The notes beneath the pieces were generated by a model, which saw only the letters and a program-made list of their open reading frames with translations, did no database searches and was not told the origin of the DNA. The translations under genes were made by a program, and so were the position numbers. Of a stretch of DNA of 64,000 bases, positions 37,004-45,483 are shown piece by piece. The stretch comes from Chitinophagaceae bacterium (GTDB lineage: Bacteria > Bacteroidota > Bacteroidia > Chitinophagales > Chitinophagaceae), in assembly GCA_016708765.1 (NCBI GenBank), contig JADJFD010000004.1, positions 62,001 through 126,000 on the forward strand, read 5' to 3'. Numbering within the stretch: the stretch's first letter is position 1; each line of letters starts with the position of its first letter.

Positions 37004-37807
37004 ATGGCAAGAATAATCGGTGTAGCAAATCAGAAAGGCGGAGTTGGCAAAACTACTACTGCAATAAACTTGGCAGCAAGTTTAGCCGTATTGGAGTATA
37101 AAACTTTATTGGTTGATGGTGATCCGCAGGCCAACAGCACTACTGGTCTCGGTTTTGATTTGCATAATATTACTCAAAGTTTGTACGATTGCATGGTGAA
37201 TCAAGCCAAGGCAAAAGATGTAATATTAAAATCCGAAATTCCCAATCTGGATATTATTCCTTCACACATTGATTTAGTAGGTGCCGAAATTGAAATGATC
37301 AATTATCCTAACAGGGAAATGGTAATGAAAAATTTGCTAGACCCTATTCGGAAAGATTACGATTTCATCGTTATTGATTGCTCTCCTTCCCTAGGTCTTA
37401 TTACCGTAAATGCATTAACAGCGTCGGATTCAGTTGCGGTGCCAGTGCAATGTGAGTTTTTTGCATTGGAAGGATTAGGCAAACTCCTAAATACAATTAA
37501 AATAGTACAAAGCAGGTTAAATCCTGAATTGGTTATAGAAGGAATATTGATGACTATGTATGATGGCCGTCTACGACTTTGTAACCAAGTGGTAAGCGAA
37601 GTAAGGCGACATTTTGAAGACATGGTTTTCAGTACTATAATACATAGAAATTCAAGATTGGCCGAAGCTCCCAGTGCCGGCAAACCTGTAATTCTATACG
37701 ATGCCAACAGTAAAGGCTCGGTGAATTACCTTAATCTTGCAAAAGAAGTTTTACAAAAAAACGATATGACAAAGATTAAGAATGACGAGAGAATTCTTGA
37801 GTTATAA
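37004..37807 (+). CDS. parA: Chromosome partitioning ATPase ParA
   Basis: Deviant-Walker ATPase that works with ParB on origin segregation. 267 residues. The deviant Walker A is NQKGGVGKTTTAINLAAS at the N-terminus. LLVDGDPQANST (A' motif), FIVIDCSPSLGLIT (Walker B), and PVQCEFFALEGLGKLL follow. It is first in the parA-parB-DUF5683-dapB gene order typical of Bacteroidota. A short 7-bp-periodic tract separates it from parB. Confidence 0.95.
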   Translation: MARIIGVANQKGGVGKTTTAINLAASLAVLEYKTLLVDGDPQANSTTGLGFDLHNITQSLYDCMVNQAKAKDVILKSEIPNLDIIPSHIDLVGAEIEMINYPNREMVMKNLLDPIRKDYDFIVIDCSPSLGLITVNALTASDSVAVPVQCEFFALEGLGKLLNTIKIVQSRLNPELVIEGILMTMYDGRLRLCNQVVSEVRRHFEDMVFSTIIHRNSRLAEAPSAGKPVILYDANSKGSVNYLNLAKEVLQKNDMTKIKNDERILEL

Positions 37808-37808
37808 G

Positions 37809-37838
37809 TATCTTCGAATTTCTCGAAACTCGAAACTA
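37809..37838. repeat. Short heptanucleotide-periodic tract (ACTCGAA type)
   Basis: About three to four degenerate 7-bp units around CTCGAAA (TTCGAAT, TCTCGAA, ACTCGAA, ACTATTA) filling most of the 51-base gap between parA and parB. Confidence 0.5.
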
Positions 37839-37858
37839 TTAGCTTACAACTTTGTATT

Positions 37859-38776
37859 ATGACCTCGCCTAAACAAAATAAAGAATTACTTGGTAAAGGA
37901 ATTCGTTCTTTACTACAGAATATAGATGCAGACCTAAAAACAACAACTGGTTCACTAAAATCGAATGTTGTTGAAACCGCAACAGGCATCAGTCGTGTTG
38001 CAATTGCAGACATTCAACCAAATCCCAAACAACCTCGTAGAGATTTTGATGACAAGGCTTTACAGGAATTAGCTGACTCTATTAAGCTACATGATATTAT
38101 TCAGCCAGTTACAGTTACTAAAACGGCTGCTGGAAAATTTACTCTTATTTCTGGTGAAAGAAGATGGAGAGCATCTAAACTTGCCGGATTAAAAGATATT
38201 CCTGCATTTGTAAGACAGGCAAACGATACACAGCTATTGGAATTGGCTTTGTTGGAAAATTTGCAAAGAGAAGATCTGAATGCAATGGAAATTTCTTTGA
38301 GTTACCAAAGAATGATGGAGGAACTGGATTTTACTCAAGAGCAAGTAGCAGAAAGAATGGGCAAAGACAGAAGCACCATTGCCAATTTTATTCGTTTATT
38401 AAAATTACCTCCTGATATTCAGTTGGCGGTTCGCAATGGAGATATTAGCATGGGTCATGCCAGAGCATTGATCAATGTGGATACGATTGACAAACAGCTG
38501 TATATCTATAAAGAAATAAAAGACAAAGGTCTTTCTGTACGGCAGACTGAAGCATTGGTTAGAAATCTATATAAACAAGGCGGAGTTGTTAAAAAAACTT
38601 CAAAAAGCCAGTTGCCACCTGCATTTCAAAGAATAGAAGATAAATTAGCATCGCATTTCAGTACCCGGGTAAAACTAAGACACAGTCGTAACGGTAGTGG
38701 TCAGATAATTCTTGAATATTATTCGCAAGAAGAATTGAATAAGATTCTCCGGCAAATGGATGCACCGCTTGATTGA
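37859..38776 (+). CDS. parB: Chromosome partitioning protein ParB
   Basis: Binds parS and spreads on DNA using CTP. 305 residues. An N-terminal variable region is followed by IQPNPKQPRRDFDDKALQELADSI, the CTP-binding GERRWRASKLAG motif, LLENLQREDLNAMEIS, the helix-turn-helix TQEQVAERMGKDRSTIANFIRLLKLP, and a C-terminal dimer domain. No convincing parS palindrome was seen by eye in the surrounding 3 kb. Confidence 0.95.
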   Translation: MTSPKQNKELLGKGIRSLLQNIDADLKTTTGSLKSNVVETATGISRVAIADIQPNPKQPRRDFDDKALQELADSIKLHDIIQPVTVTKTAAGKFTLISGERRWRASKLAGLKDIPAFVRQANDTQLLELALLENLQREDLNAMEISLSYQRMMEELDFTQEQVAERMGKDRSTIANFIRLLKLPPDIQLAVRNGDISMGHARALINVDTIDKQLYIYKEIKDKGLSVRQTEALVRNLYKQGGVVKKTSKSQLPPAFQRIEDKLASHFSTRVKLRHSRNGSGQIILEYYSQEELNKILRQMDAPLD

Positions 38777-38801
38777 TAAACTCAAACCCATACGGGTCTA
38801 G

Positions 38802-39449
38802 ATGATGCTAAACGATTTAATCAGCTTTAAAAAGAAAATTAATTTCCTTGTCATATTAATATTGACATGTAGTGCTTTGTTTGCACAAGAAAAGGAAACT
38901 GTAATTCCGCAAGTAGGCGATACTATTCCATCAAAGGTTACTAAAACTTCGATGAATAAATATGATTCTGCAACAAAAGCTCACAGTCCGAAAGTAGCAG
39001 CAATGCGATCTGCCATATTTCCTGGCCTTGGCCAGATCTACAATAAAAAATATTGGAAGCTTCCGATTGTATACGGAGCAATGGGAGTAAGTGCAGGTGT
39101 ATTTTTTTATAACCTAAAACAATATAAAGACTCCAGATTTGCTTACAGAGTTAAATACAATATGCGGGTAAATAAAACAGATTCTGCTTTATATTCCAGT
39201 ATAAAACCAAACCTTGAGCCATTAAGTGAAGAATCATTAAAATTTTATCGAAATCAATTTCGCCGTGATATAGATTATTCTACAATCTTTTTTTTAATAC
39301 TCTGGGGATTAAATGTTGTTGATGCCACAGTAGATGCTCACCTTAAAAGTTTTGATGTAAGCCCTGACCTGAGTATACAATTCAAACCCGGCTATAGCGA
39401 ATTAGCAAAAACCAATGGTCTCAGCATTGTTCTGAAGATTGGTAAATAA
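38802..39449 (+). CDS. DUF5683 domain membrane protein
   Basis: 215 residues: signal peptide (NFLVILILTCSALFAQ), linker, then the DUF5683 core KVAAMRSAIFPGLGQIYNKKYWKLPIVYGAMGVSAGVFFYNL with two hydrophobic helices, and a later WGLNVVDATVDAHLKSFDVS segment. The function is unknown. It is regularly encoded after parB in Bacteroidota, as here (25 bases downstream). Confidence 0.88.
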   Translation: MMLNDLISFKKKINFLVILILTCSALFAQEKETVIPQVGDTIPSKVTKTSMNKYDSATKAHSPKVAAMRSAIFPGLGQIYNKKYWKLPIVYGAMGVSAGVFFYNLKQYKDSRFAYRVKYNMRVNKTDSALYSSIKPNLEPLSEESLKFYRNQFRRDIDYSTIFFLILWGLNVVDATVDAHLKSFDVSPDLSIQFKPGYSELAKTNGLSIVLKIGK

Positions 39450-39514
39450 TCCGTGCCAGTACGGGTATCTTCCTTTTCTTTAATGTTTACATTTGTAATA
39501 ATAAAACAACTGAA

Positions 39515-40231
39515 ATGAAAATTGCATTGATTGGCTATGGGAAAATGGGAAAAGCTATTGAAGAAATAGCATTGAAAAAAGGCCATGAGATTGTAATTAA
39601 AATTGACCAGCCTAATCTCCACGAATTCACTAAAGAAAATCTTGCTACTGCAGAAGCAGCAATAGAGTTCACCAGTCCGCACAGTGCTTATGATAATATT
39701 AAAAAGTGTATAGACTTTGGCTTACCTGTGGTTAGTGGTTCTACAGGTTGGACAGAACGATTAGAGGAAATGAAAAAATATTGTGTAGATAATAACGGCG
39801 CCTTTATTTATTCCAGCAACTATAGTATTGGCGTAAACATATTCTTTGAAGTAAATAAAAAGCTGGCTTCACTAATGTCAACACATGATGACTATGAAGT
39901 AATAATGGAAGAAACACATCATACGCAGAAAAAAGATGCTCCAAGCGGTACAGCCATAACTTTGGCTGAACAAGTAATGGAACAAGTTCAACGAAAAAAC
40001 AAATGGGTTAATGAATTGAGTGACAATCCGACCGATTTGGAAATCATCAGCCAGCGAGTTGACCCGGCGCCAGGAACCCATAGCATAAAGTATTCTTCCA
40101 TAATTGATAATATTGAAATTATACATACTGCACATAATCGTACCGGGTTTGCATCTGGTGCTGTACTGGCAGCAGAATTCATAAAAGATAAAAAAGGATT
40201 CTTCACCATGAAAGAAGTTTTGAATCTCTGA
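39515..40231 (+). CDS. dapB: 4-hydroxy-tetrahydrodipicolinate reductase
   Basis: Second committed step of lysine/diaminopimelate synthesis. 238 residues. The nucleotide-binding motif is IALIGYGKMGKAIEEI, the catalytic EETHHTQKKDAPSGTA contains the His-His pair and Lys, and the C-terminal HTAHNRTGFASGAVLAAEFI is typical. It is intact, unlike dapD at 15790. It follows DUF5683 and is 10 bases upstream of the histidine kinase gene. Confidence 0.95.
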   Translation: MKIALIGYGKMGKAIEEIALKKGHEIVIKIDQPNLHEFTKENLATAEAAIEFTSPHSAYDNIKKCIDFGLPVVSGSTGWTERLEEMKKYCVDNNGAFIYSSNYSIGVNIFFEVNKKLASLMSTHDDYEVIMEETHHTQKKDAPSGTAITLAEQVMEQVQRKNKWVNELSDNPTDLEIISQRVDPAPGTHSIKYSSIIDNIEIIHTAHNRTGFASGAVLAAEFIKDKKGFFTMKEVLNL

Positions 40232-40241
40232 TATTTTACGA

Positions 40242-42038
40242 ATGAAAAAAGTTTGCCAACTTATATTATTACTAAGCTGTTGTTTGCATGTAAATGCTCA
40301 AACAAATAATGATAGTTTGAGGAAAGTAATTCAAACCAACAGGCCATATGAACAACAGATTAATGCATCAATTAAACTGGTAGAAAGTTATCTGAATAAA
40401 GATTTTGACTCTACCATTATTGAAGGTGATAAAGCCTTAAAACTTGCCAGAAAACATACCGATTCAATCAGTGTAGCTGAAATAAAAAGCCAGATTGGAG
40501 TGGCAAATTATTTTACCGGCAAATACGATATTGCGGCAAGAAATTTTATAGAATCAATTACCATTCTTGAATTGGCCAAAGAAAAGAAGAAACTGGCTCC
40601 GGTATATAATTCGTTGGCAAAGCTTTATCGCAAAACAAGAGATCTCGATAAGGCAATGGAAAATTATAATAAGGCCGGCAATATTTATCAGCAATTAAAA
40701 GATACAGCTGGCATTGCCATGATATTAAATGAATCTGGCGTTGTATTTGAATATAAAGATGATTATACAGAAGCAGTAAATCGTTACACATCATCTATGA
40801 AGCTGGCAGAAAAGGCCGGCGACTCACTAAGTGTTTCCTATTCTCTCAGCAATATTGCAGGTGTCTATGTTATTCAAAAAAAATATGACCTGGCAGTACA
40901 AAATCTGCAGCGGGCATTACATATCCGGCAGATTTTAAAAGACAGTTTTGCCATTGCCTTAAATTATTCCGATCTCGGAGTAGCCATGAGTGGAAAAGGT
41001 GATTATACAAAAGCAATCGAATACCTGACACTTAGCAATAAAATGGCCGAGCGGATTAAATATCCCGAGTTACAATCAAATAACTACAACGAACTTTCTT
41101 CCGTAGCACAAAAACAAGGTGATTACCAGAAGGCATACGAGTTCTTTACAAAACGATCTGTATTAAGAGACAGTTTATTTACTTTAGAAAAGACAAAGCA
41201 GATTCAAGACCTGAACTCCCGTTACCAAACTTCACAAAAAGAACAGCAGATCAATGAACAAAAAAGTAAGCTACAGTTACAGAACTATTTGTTTATTGGC
41301 ATTGCAGGTCTAATTCTTTTCTCAGGCTTGCTTATTCACTCCCAATACAGAAGATTAAAATTGAAAAAAGAAAGCCAGTTGCAATCAGAAATTATGAAAC
41401 AGCAGCAAATGGCCGTAAAAGCAGTGTTGAAAGCAGAAGAAAACGAACGGGAACGCATTGCCAAAGATTTGCATGATGGTGTAGGCCAGATGATGAGTGC
41501 GGCCAAAATGAATTTATCTGCCTTTGAATCTGAAATGAATCTGACCAATCCTGAACAAAAGGAAACTTTTGAAAAGATTATCAATTTGGTGGATGACAGT
41601 TGTAAAGAAGTAAGAACTGTGTCGCATATAATGATGCCGAATGCCTTATTAAAAAATAATCTTGACAATGCCATCCGGGAGTTTACAAATAAGATAAGTA
41701 ATAAAACCCTGCAGGTATCGGTTTATACCGAAGGGTTAGAAGAAAGACTTGATTCTAATGTGGAAACTGTATTGTACCGAATAGTACAAGAATCAGTTCA
41801 CAATGCCATTAAACATGCCGGAGCTTCCAAACTAGATATTTCCTTGATACGGGATAAAGATGGCATCAGCGGCACCATAGAGGACAACGGGAAAGGCTTT
41901 GACACTTCCAACAAAGAAAATTTTGACGGCATCGGCCTAAAAAATATTACAACCAGAGTTGAATTCCTGAACGGAACTGTTGATTTCGACTCCACACCGG
42001 GTAAGGGAACACTTATTGCCCTTCATGTTCCCCTATAA
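40242..42038 (+). CDS. TPR-repeat sensor histidine kinase (HisKA_3 / NarX type)
   Basis: 598 residues. An N-terminal signal (VCQLILLLSCCLHVNAQ) is followed by five to six TPR units in the periplasm (~40-330; e.g. AIEYLTLSNKMAERI, AVQNLQRALHIRQIL). One membrane helix (NYLFIGIAGLILFSGLLIHSQ, ~345) precedes a coiled coil. The HisKA_3 motif RERIAKDLHDGVGQMMSA carries the phospho-accepting His. A HATPase_c domain has VQESVHNAIKHA (N box), IEDNGKGF, and DGIGLKNITTRVEFL. It is probably partnered with the NarL-type regulator 230 bases downstream. The ligand is unknown. Confidence 0.92.
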   Translation: MKKVCQLILLLSCCLHVNAQTNNDSLRKVIQTNRPYEQQINASIKLVESYLNKDFDSTIIEGDKALKLARKHTDSISVAEIKSQIGVANYFTGKYDIAARNFIESITILELAKEKKKLAPVYNSLAKLYRKTRDLDKAMENYNKAGNIYQQLKDTAGIAMILNESGVVFEYKDDYTEAVNRYTSSMKLAEKAGDSLSVSYSLSNIAGVYVIQKKYDLAVQNLQRALHIRQILKDSFAIALNYSDLGVAMSGKGDYTKAIEYLTLSNKMAERIKYPELQSNNYNELSSVAQKQGDYQKAYEFFTKRSVLRDSLFTLEKTKQIQDLNSRYQTSQKEQQINEQKSKLQLQNYLFIGIAGLILFSGLLIHSQYRRLKLKKESQLQSEIMKQQQMAVKAVLKAEENERERIAKDLHDGVGQMMSAAKMNLSAFESEMNLTNPEQKETFEKIINLVDDSCKEVRTVSHIMMPNALLKNNLDNAIREFTNKISNKTLQVSVYTEGLEERLDSNVETVLYRIVQESVHNAIKHAGASKLDISLIRDKDGISGTIEDNGKGFDTSNKENFDGIGLKNITTRVEFLNGTVDFDSTPGKGTLIALHVPL

Positions 42039-42119
42039 TTTAGTTATTCGAAAACCCTAAAAGGCTTTCAGCCTTCGCAGCAATTTCCCCCGTCCGAACG
42101 GCGTTCAGCCGGGCGAGCA

Positions 42120-42154
42120 TTGCCTATTCACTTTTGCCTATTGCCCATTCACTG
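42120..42154. repeat. Heptanucleotide-periodic array (TTGCCTA type)
   Basis: Five contiguous 7-bp units: TTGCCTA, TTCACTT, TTGCCTA, TTGCCCA, TTCACTG. They lie in the gene-free gap between the kinase and its response regulator, immediately after a GC-rich patch. Confidence 0.75.
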
Positions 42155-42268
42155 TTTAACATTTCTACAACGATAACAGCCTGCACTCCTGCATCCCTAT
42201 TTACGTCAGACTAAAAAAAGAATACTGGCAAAAAACTGAATTATTTGTATTTTCAAACCGGCTGTATT

Positions 42269-42910
42269 ATGAAAAAAGATAAAATAACCCTAGCATTAGT
42301 TGACGACCATCAAATTGTAATTGATGGCTTAACTGCTTTACTAAAAGGTCATGATAAGTTTCAATTTGCCTTTGCTACTACAAACTCCAGTGAAGTAGTG
42401 GAATTAATGAAAGACAATCCTGTAGATGTATTACTTACAGATGTAATGATGCCAAAACTACCGGGCAATGAATTGGCCAAACAGGTAAAAGAAAAACATC
42501 CCGGTGTAAAAATACTGGCACTCTCCATGAGCGGACAAGGCGACATGGTAAATGAAATGATCAACGATGCTGATATTTCTGGTTATGTTTTAAAAAATAT
42601 TGGCAAGCAGGAACTGATAACAGCTCTTGAAAAAATTGCAGGTGGCGGTATTTATTTTAGCGAAGAAGTGCTGGACGAAATGCAAAGAGCCGGGCAACGG
42701 AAAAAACAAAACGAGCAAGCACATCTTACTGACCGGGAAAAACAGATTGTTCGGTTAATAGAAAAAGAACTCAACAATAAGCAAATAGCTGAAACTTTAT
42801 TTATCTCCGAAAGAACTGTTGAAACTCACCGAAAGAATATTTTCAGAAAAACAAATACTAATTCTGTAATAGGCTTGGTAAAGTATGCTTATGAGCATCG
42901 GTTGATATAG
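42269..42910 (+). CDS. NarL/LuxR-family response regulator
   Basis: 213 residues from ATG 42269; the in-frame TTG at 42245 lies in promoter-like sequence. The receiver domain has ALVDDHQIVIDGLTALL, the phospho-Asp in VLLTDVMMPK, Ser in LALSMSG, and the GYVLKN Lys. A C-terminal LuxR helix-turn-helix follows (LTDREKQIVRLIEKELNNKQIAETLFISERTVETHRKNIF region). It is paired with the upstream TPR histidine kinase. No target operator is visible. Confidence 0.93.
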   Translation: MKKDKITLALVDDHQIVIDGLTALLKGHDKFQFAFATTNSSEVVELMKDNPVDVLLTDVMMPKLPGNELAKQVKEKHPGVKILALSMSGQGDMVNEMINDADISGYVLKNIGKQELITALEKIAGGGIYFSEEVLDEMQRAGQRKKQNEQAHLTDREKQIVRLIEKELNNKQIAETLFISERTVETHRKNIFRKTNTNSVIGLVKYAYEHRLI

Positions 42911-43131
42911 GAATATGATTTTATACTTTATCCACAAAAATCTTACACATTGTATCTTTCAGCTTAATAACAGTATTAATTACTCTTTCGCTTAAGCAAA
43001 ACTGATTAAAACAAGGAGTTTGCACCAATGCATCCTTCTGCAAGATATATCTATCCATTACTGTTGGCAGGATGTTTGTTTTACTATAAATTCGCAAACA
43101 CTTGTTATTACAATCCACCTAATACAAATAC

Positions 43132-44052
43132 ATGAAAAATAGATTAAGTTTTTTATTGATTGGACTTTTAAGCCTTACCCTTCTAAATGCACAGCCGCCA
43201 CAAATAGAAGTTCCGCAATACTCCATAAACAATATACCATTACCAGCTGAAATGGATAATCAGGTTTGTATATCTGGCATGAAATTCTATGATGGCAAAC
43301 TATATTTTGCATCAGAACGTTGCCCGGTAATTTTTGCTGCAGATCCTACTACAGGAAAAATTATTAACAGTATCAACTTACAGGTTTCGCAGGAGTTTGA
43401 AATGGAAGGACTAACTTCTTACAAAGACAAATTATATCTTATATCTGAAGCAACAGTTGCCATGTATGAAGTTAATATAGCAAGTGGCGCTATCAGAACA
43501 GTTTCTACTTCTATTCCACTTCCTCCAAAATCTAAAAATGGTGACGGCATGGAAGGAATTGCCGGAAATGAAACCAATCAGAAATTTTATTTGCTTCGTG
43601 AAAGAAATGAAGAGATGACTAAATCTGAGATCTATACATTTACTGTAGAAGAAGGAAAAGAAGGATTGGGCCTAAAATTTGAATCAAAACTAGAGATGCC
43701 ATTAGAAAATACACAATGGAGATATTCAGATATATGTTATGATAAAGAAAATAACAGGCTGATTTGTCTTAAATCTTATTCTAAGGGAAAGTTGCGCCAG
43801 CAATTTCTTGAGTCAATCAATATTGATGCAAATGGAAATTTACAAGTTGAAACCTTGAAGAATATCCCTGTAGACAAGTTCTCTGAAATTTCTAACGATT
43901 ACAAAGACAAAAAATACAGCATGAACCTGGAAGGCATCACACTAGATAATGGTGGCAATATTTTTATCATTAGCGACAATACTTCCGGCAAAGCAAAATG
44001 TGATCTACCTTCAAAAGAGAAAACAATTTTGTTAGAATTAAAAAAGCAATAA
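43132..44052 (+). CDS. Secreted beta-propeller protein, esterase-like-phytase / SdiA-regulated type
   Basis: 306 residues with a signal peptide (SFLLIGLLSLTLLNAQ). The mature part has six-bladed-propeller-like repeats: GMKFYDGKLYFASERCPVIFAADPTTGKI, MEGLTSYKDKLYLISEATVAMYEV, GDGMEGIAGN, YSDICYDKENNRLICL, and MNLEGITLDNGGNIFIISDN. The repeated (M)EGI/L pattern is typical of the phytase-like/SdiA-regulated family. No catalytic assignment can be made. It stands alone with a 220-base upstream gap in which no other gene is seen. Confidence 0.72.
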   Translation: MKNRLSFLLIGLLSLTLLNAQPPQIEVPQYSINNIPLPAEMDNQVCISGMKFYDGKLYFASERCPVIFAADPTTGKIINSINLQVSQEFEMEGLTSYKDKLYLISEATVAMYEVNIASGAIRTVSTSIPLPPKSKNGDGMEGIAGNETNQKFYLLRERNEEMTKSEIYTFTVEEGKEGLGLKFESKLEMPLENTQWRYSDICYDKENNRLICLKSYSKGKLRQQFLESINIDANGNLQVETLKNIPVDKFSEISNDYKDKKYSMNLEGITLDNGGNIFIISDNTSGKAKCDLPSKEKTILLELKKQ

Positions 44053-44121
44053 AAAGTTAAATAAATCTGAGTTGTATATTTAAACAACCTTTTGGCATGA
44101 ATTTGCTACTTTAACTTGTAC

Positions 44122-44529
44122 ATGAAAAAACTTCTACTCCTTCTTTTTATTGCAACCTTTACAAGCCCATTACTTGCTCAAAAGGTGGACAGCATTTATT
44201 TTCATTTATATACAGACAGCCTGAAAAAAGGACAACATAATTATATTAATGTGGATGCTAAACTCTCGAATGGTCGCTGGCAGCCTATGACGGCTAAAGA
44301 AATTACTTTCTCCTGCAGCACCGCCAATTTCTCCGGCAACGAATTAATTATTCCGCAAGATTTTAGCCATGAAAAAGTTACTGTAAAAGCAGTGCTTAAA
44401 TCAAATTCCGCCGTTTGGATAGAAAGAACAATCTGGATCAAAACAAAACCTGATGGTGCCTTGCCTACTAAAGAAGAAATAATGAGAGATACTACTCCGA
44501 CAAGGAAGACAAAAGGAAAAAATAAATAA
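44122..44529 (+). CDS. Small secreted protein of unknown function
   Basis: 135 residues from ATG 44122 (a TTG at 44116 is in frame but unlikely). Signal peptide KLLLLLFIATFTSPLLAQ, then a beta-rich Ig-like module (YINVDAKLSNGRWQPMTAKEITFSCS, EKVTVKAVLKSNSAVWIERTIWIK) and a basic C-terminal tail rich in Lys and Thr. I do not recognise the family. It lies just before the SRP RNA gene. Confidence 0.72.
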   Translation: MKKLLLLLFIATFTSPLLAQKVDSIYFHLYTDSLKKGQHNYINVDAKLSNGRWQPMTAKEITFSCSTANFSGNELIIPQDFSHEKVTVKAVLKSNSAVWIERTIWIKTKPDGALPTKEEIMRDTTPTRKTKGKNK

Positions 44530-44585
44530 TCTTATTTCACTTTTATTTTCTCGAAATCAGCTAATAAAAAACACAGCTATACCCT

Positions 44586-44593
44586 TATCTTTG
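44586..44593 (+). promoter_or_regulatory. -7 promoter box of the SRP RNA gene
   Basis: TATCTTTG matches TANNTTTG. It ends 4 bases before the first base of the folded RNA, as expected for a -7 element. Confidence 0.65.
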
Positions 44594-44597
44594 CGAC

Positions 44598-44691
44598 GGC
44601 AGGTCTTACACGACCAGCTCCTGCTGAATCCTCCCAGGGCCGGAAGGCAGCAAGAGTAGGTGGTTGAGCGGTGCGATGTAATAAGCCTGCC
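44598..44691 (+). ncRNA. ffs: Small bacterial signal recognition particle RNA (4.5S)
   Basis: About 94 bases that fold into one long hairpin. The ends GGCAGGTCTTA and TAATAAGCCTGCC pair. The conserved apical domain has TCCCAGGGCCGGAAGGCAGCAAGAGTAG-like sequence, with the GGAA tetraloop in the context CCGGAAGG and the asymmetric AGCAAG internal loop that binds Ffh. A T-run follows directly and a -7 box precedes it. Confidence 0.95.
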
Positions 44692-44699
44692 ATTTTTTT
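44692..44699 (+). terminator. T-run ending the SRP RNA
   Basis: ATTTTTTT directly follows the closing stem of the SRP RNA, so the RNA hairpin itself acts as the terminator stem. Confidence 0.6.
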
Positions 44700-44706
44700 A
44701 CCCCCA

Positions 44707-44720
44707 TCCCCTAAAGGGGA
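44707..44720. repeat. TCCCC-TAAA-GGGGA palindrome
   Basis: A 5-bp arm palindrome with a TAAA centre, 20 bases before the transaldolase ATG. A shorter relative is found just beyond the gene at 45435. Confidence 0.6.
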
Positions 44721-44739
44721 GTTCTAAAAATACCATTTT

Positions 44740-45393
44740 ATGAAATTTTTCATTGATACTGCTAATCTCGACCAGATTAAAGAAGCTAACGAATTAGGTA
44801 TTCTTGACGGAGTAACTACTAATCCATCTTTGATGGCTAAAGAAGGTATTAAAGGTCAAGAAGCTATCATGAACCATTACAAAGCAATTTGTGAGTTGGT
44901 TGATGGCGATATCAGTGCAGAAGTTATCAGTACTGAATTCAATGCAATAGTAGAAGAAGGAAAAAAACTGGCAGATATTCATCCAAATATTGTGGTGAAA
45001 GTGCCAATGATAAAAGACGGTATTAAAGCCATCAAATGGTTCTCTGATAATGGTATCAGAACAAACTGTACATTAGTTTTTTCTGCAGGACAAGCAATAT
45101 TGGCTGCAAAAGCAGGAGCAACATACCTTTCTCCTTTTATCGGCAGAATTGATGATAGTAGCTGGGATGGCGTTGAACTGATTGCACAGATATCTCATAT
45201 CTATTCAATACAAGGATACAAAACTGAAATTCTTGCCGCTTCTATCCGCAGCGCATTGCATATTGTAAAGTGTGCAGAAGCAGGCGCAGATGTTTGTACT
45301 TGTCCGCTTGATTCAATTCTTGGCTTATTAAAACATCCTTTGACAGATATTGGCCTTGCCAAGTTCTTAGAAGATGCGAAGAAAACACAATAG
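44740..45393 (+). CDS. tal: Transaldolase-like protein (fructose-6-phosphate aldolase/TalC subfamily)
   Basis: 217 residues, the short form of the family. It has MKFFIDTANLDQIKEANELGI, DGVTTNPSLMAKEG, IVVKVPM with the Schiff-base Lys (~residue 87), TLVFSAGQAILAAKAGATYLSPFIGRIDD, and EILAASIRSALHIVKCAEAGADVCT. It acts in the pentose phosphate pathway or as a fructose-6-phosphate aldolase; these cannot be separated by eye. It is monocistronic, with repeat sequences on both sides. Confidence 0.93.
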   Translation: MKFFIDTANLDQIKEANELGILDGVTTNPSLMAKEGIKGQEAIMNHYKAICELVDGDISAEVISTEFNAIVEEGKKLADIHPNIVVKVPMIKDGIKAIKWFSDNGIRTNCTLVFSAGQAILAAKAGATYLSPFIGRIDDSSWDGVELIAQISHIYSIQGYKTEILAASIRSALHIVKCAEAGADVCTCPLDSILGLLKHPLTDIGLAKFLEDAKKTQ

Positions 45394-45421
45394 GAAATAA
45401 GCAATTGACAATAGACAATAA
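45394..45421. repeat. Heptanucleotide-periodic array (ACAATAG type)
   Basis: Four 7-bp units, GAAATAA, GCAATTG, ACAATAG, ACAATAA, beginning immediately after the transaldolase stop. Confidence 0.65.
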
Positions 45422-45434
45422 GAAAGCCTACACC

Positions 45435-45446
45435 TCCCTTTAGGGA
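45435..45446. repeat. TCCC-TTTA-GGGA palindrome
   Basis: A shortened version of the 44707 palindrome on the other side of the transaldolase gene. Confidence 0.5.
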
Positions 45447-45483
45447 ATTAGAAAAATTAAATCATAAAACTCTTTTTGGGTCT

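Noticed and set aside
37004..38776. Plasmid-type partition locus
   Set aside because: The parA-parB-DUF5683-dapB order with full-length chromosomal ParB is the usual chromosomal arrangement in Bacteroidota; no replication initiator is nearby.
44598..44691. Riboswitch upstream of transaldolase
   Set aside because: The sequence is the SRP RNA with the GGAA-capped apical domain and its own T-run.
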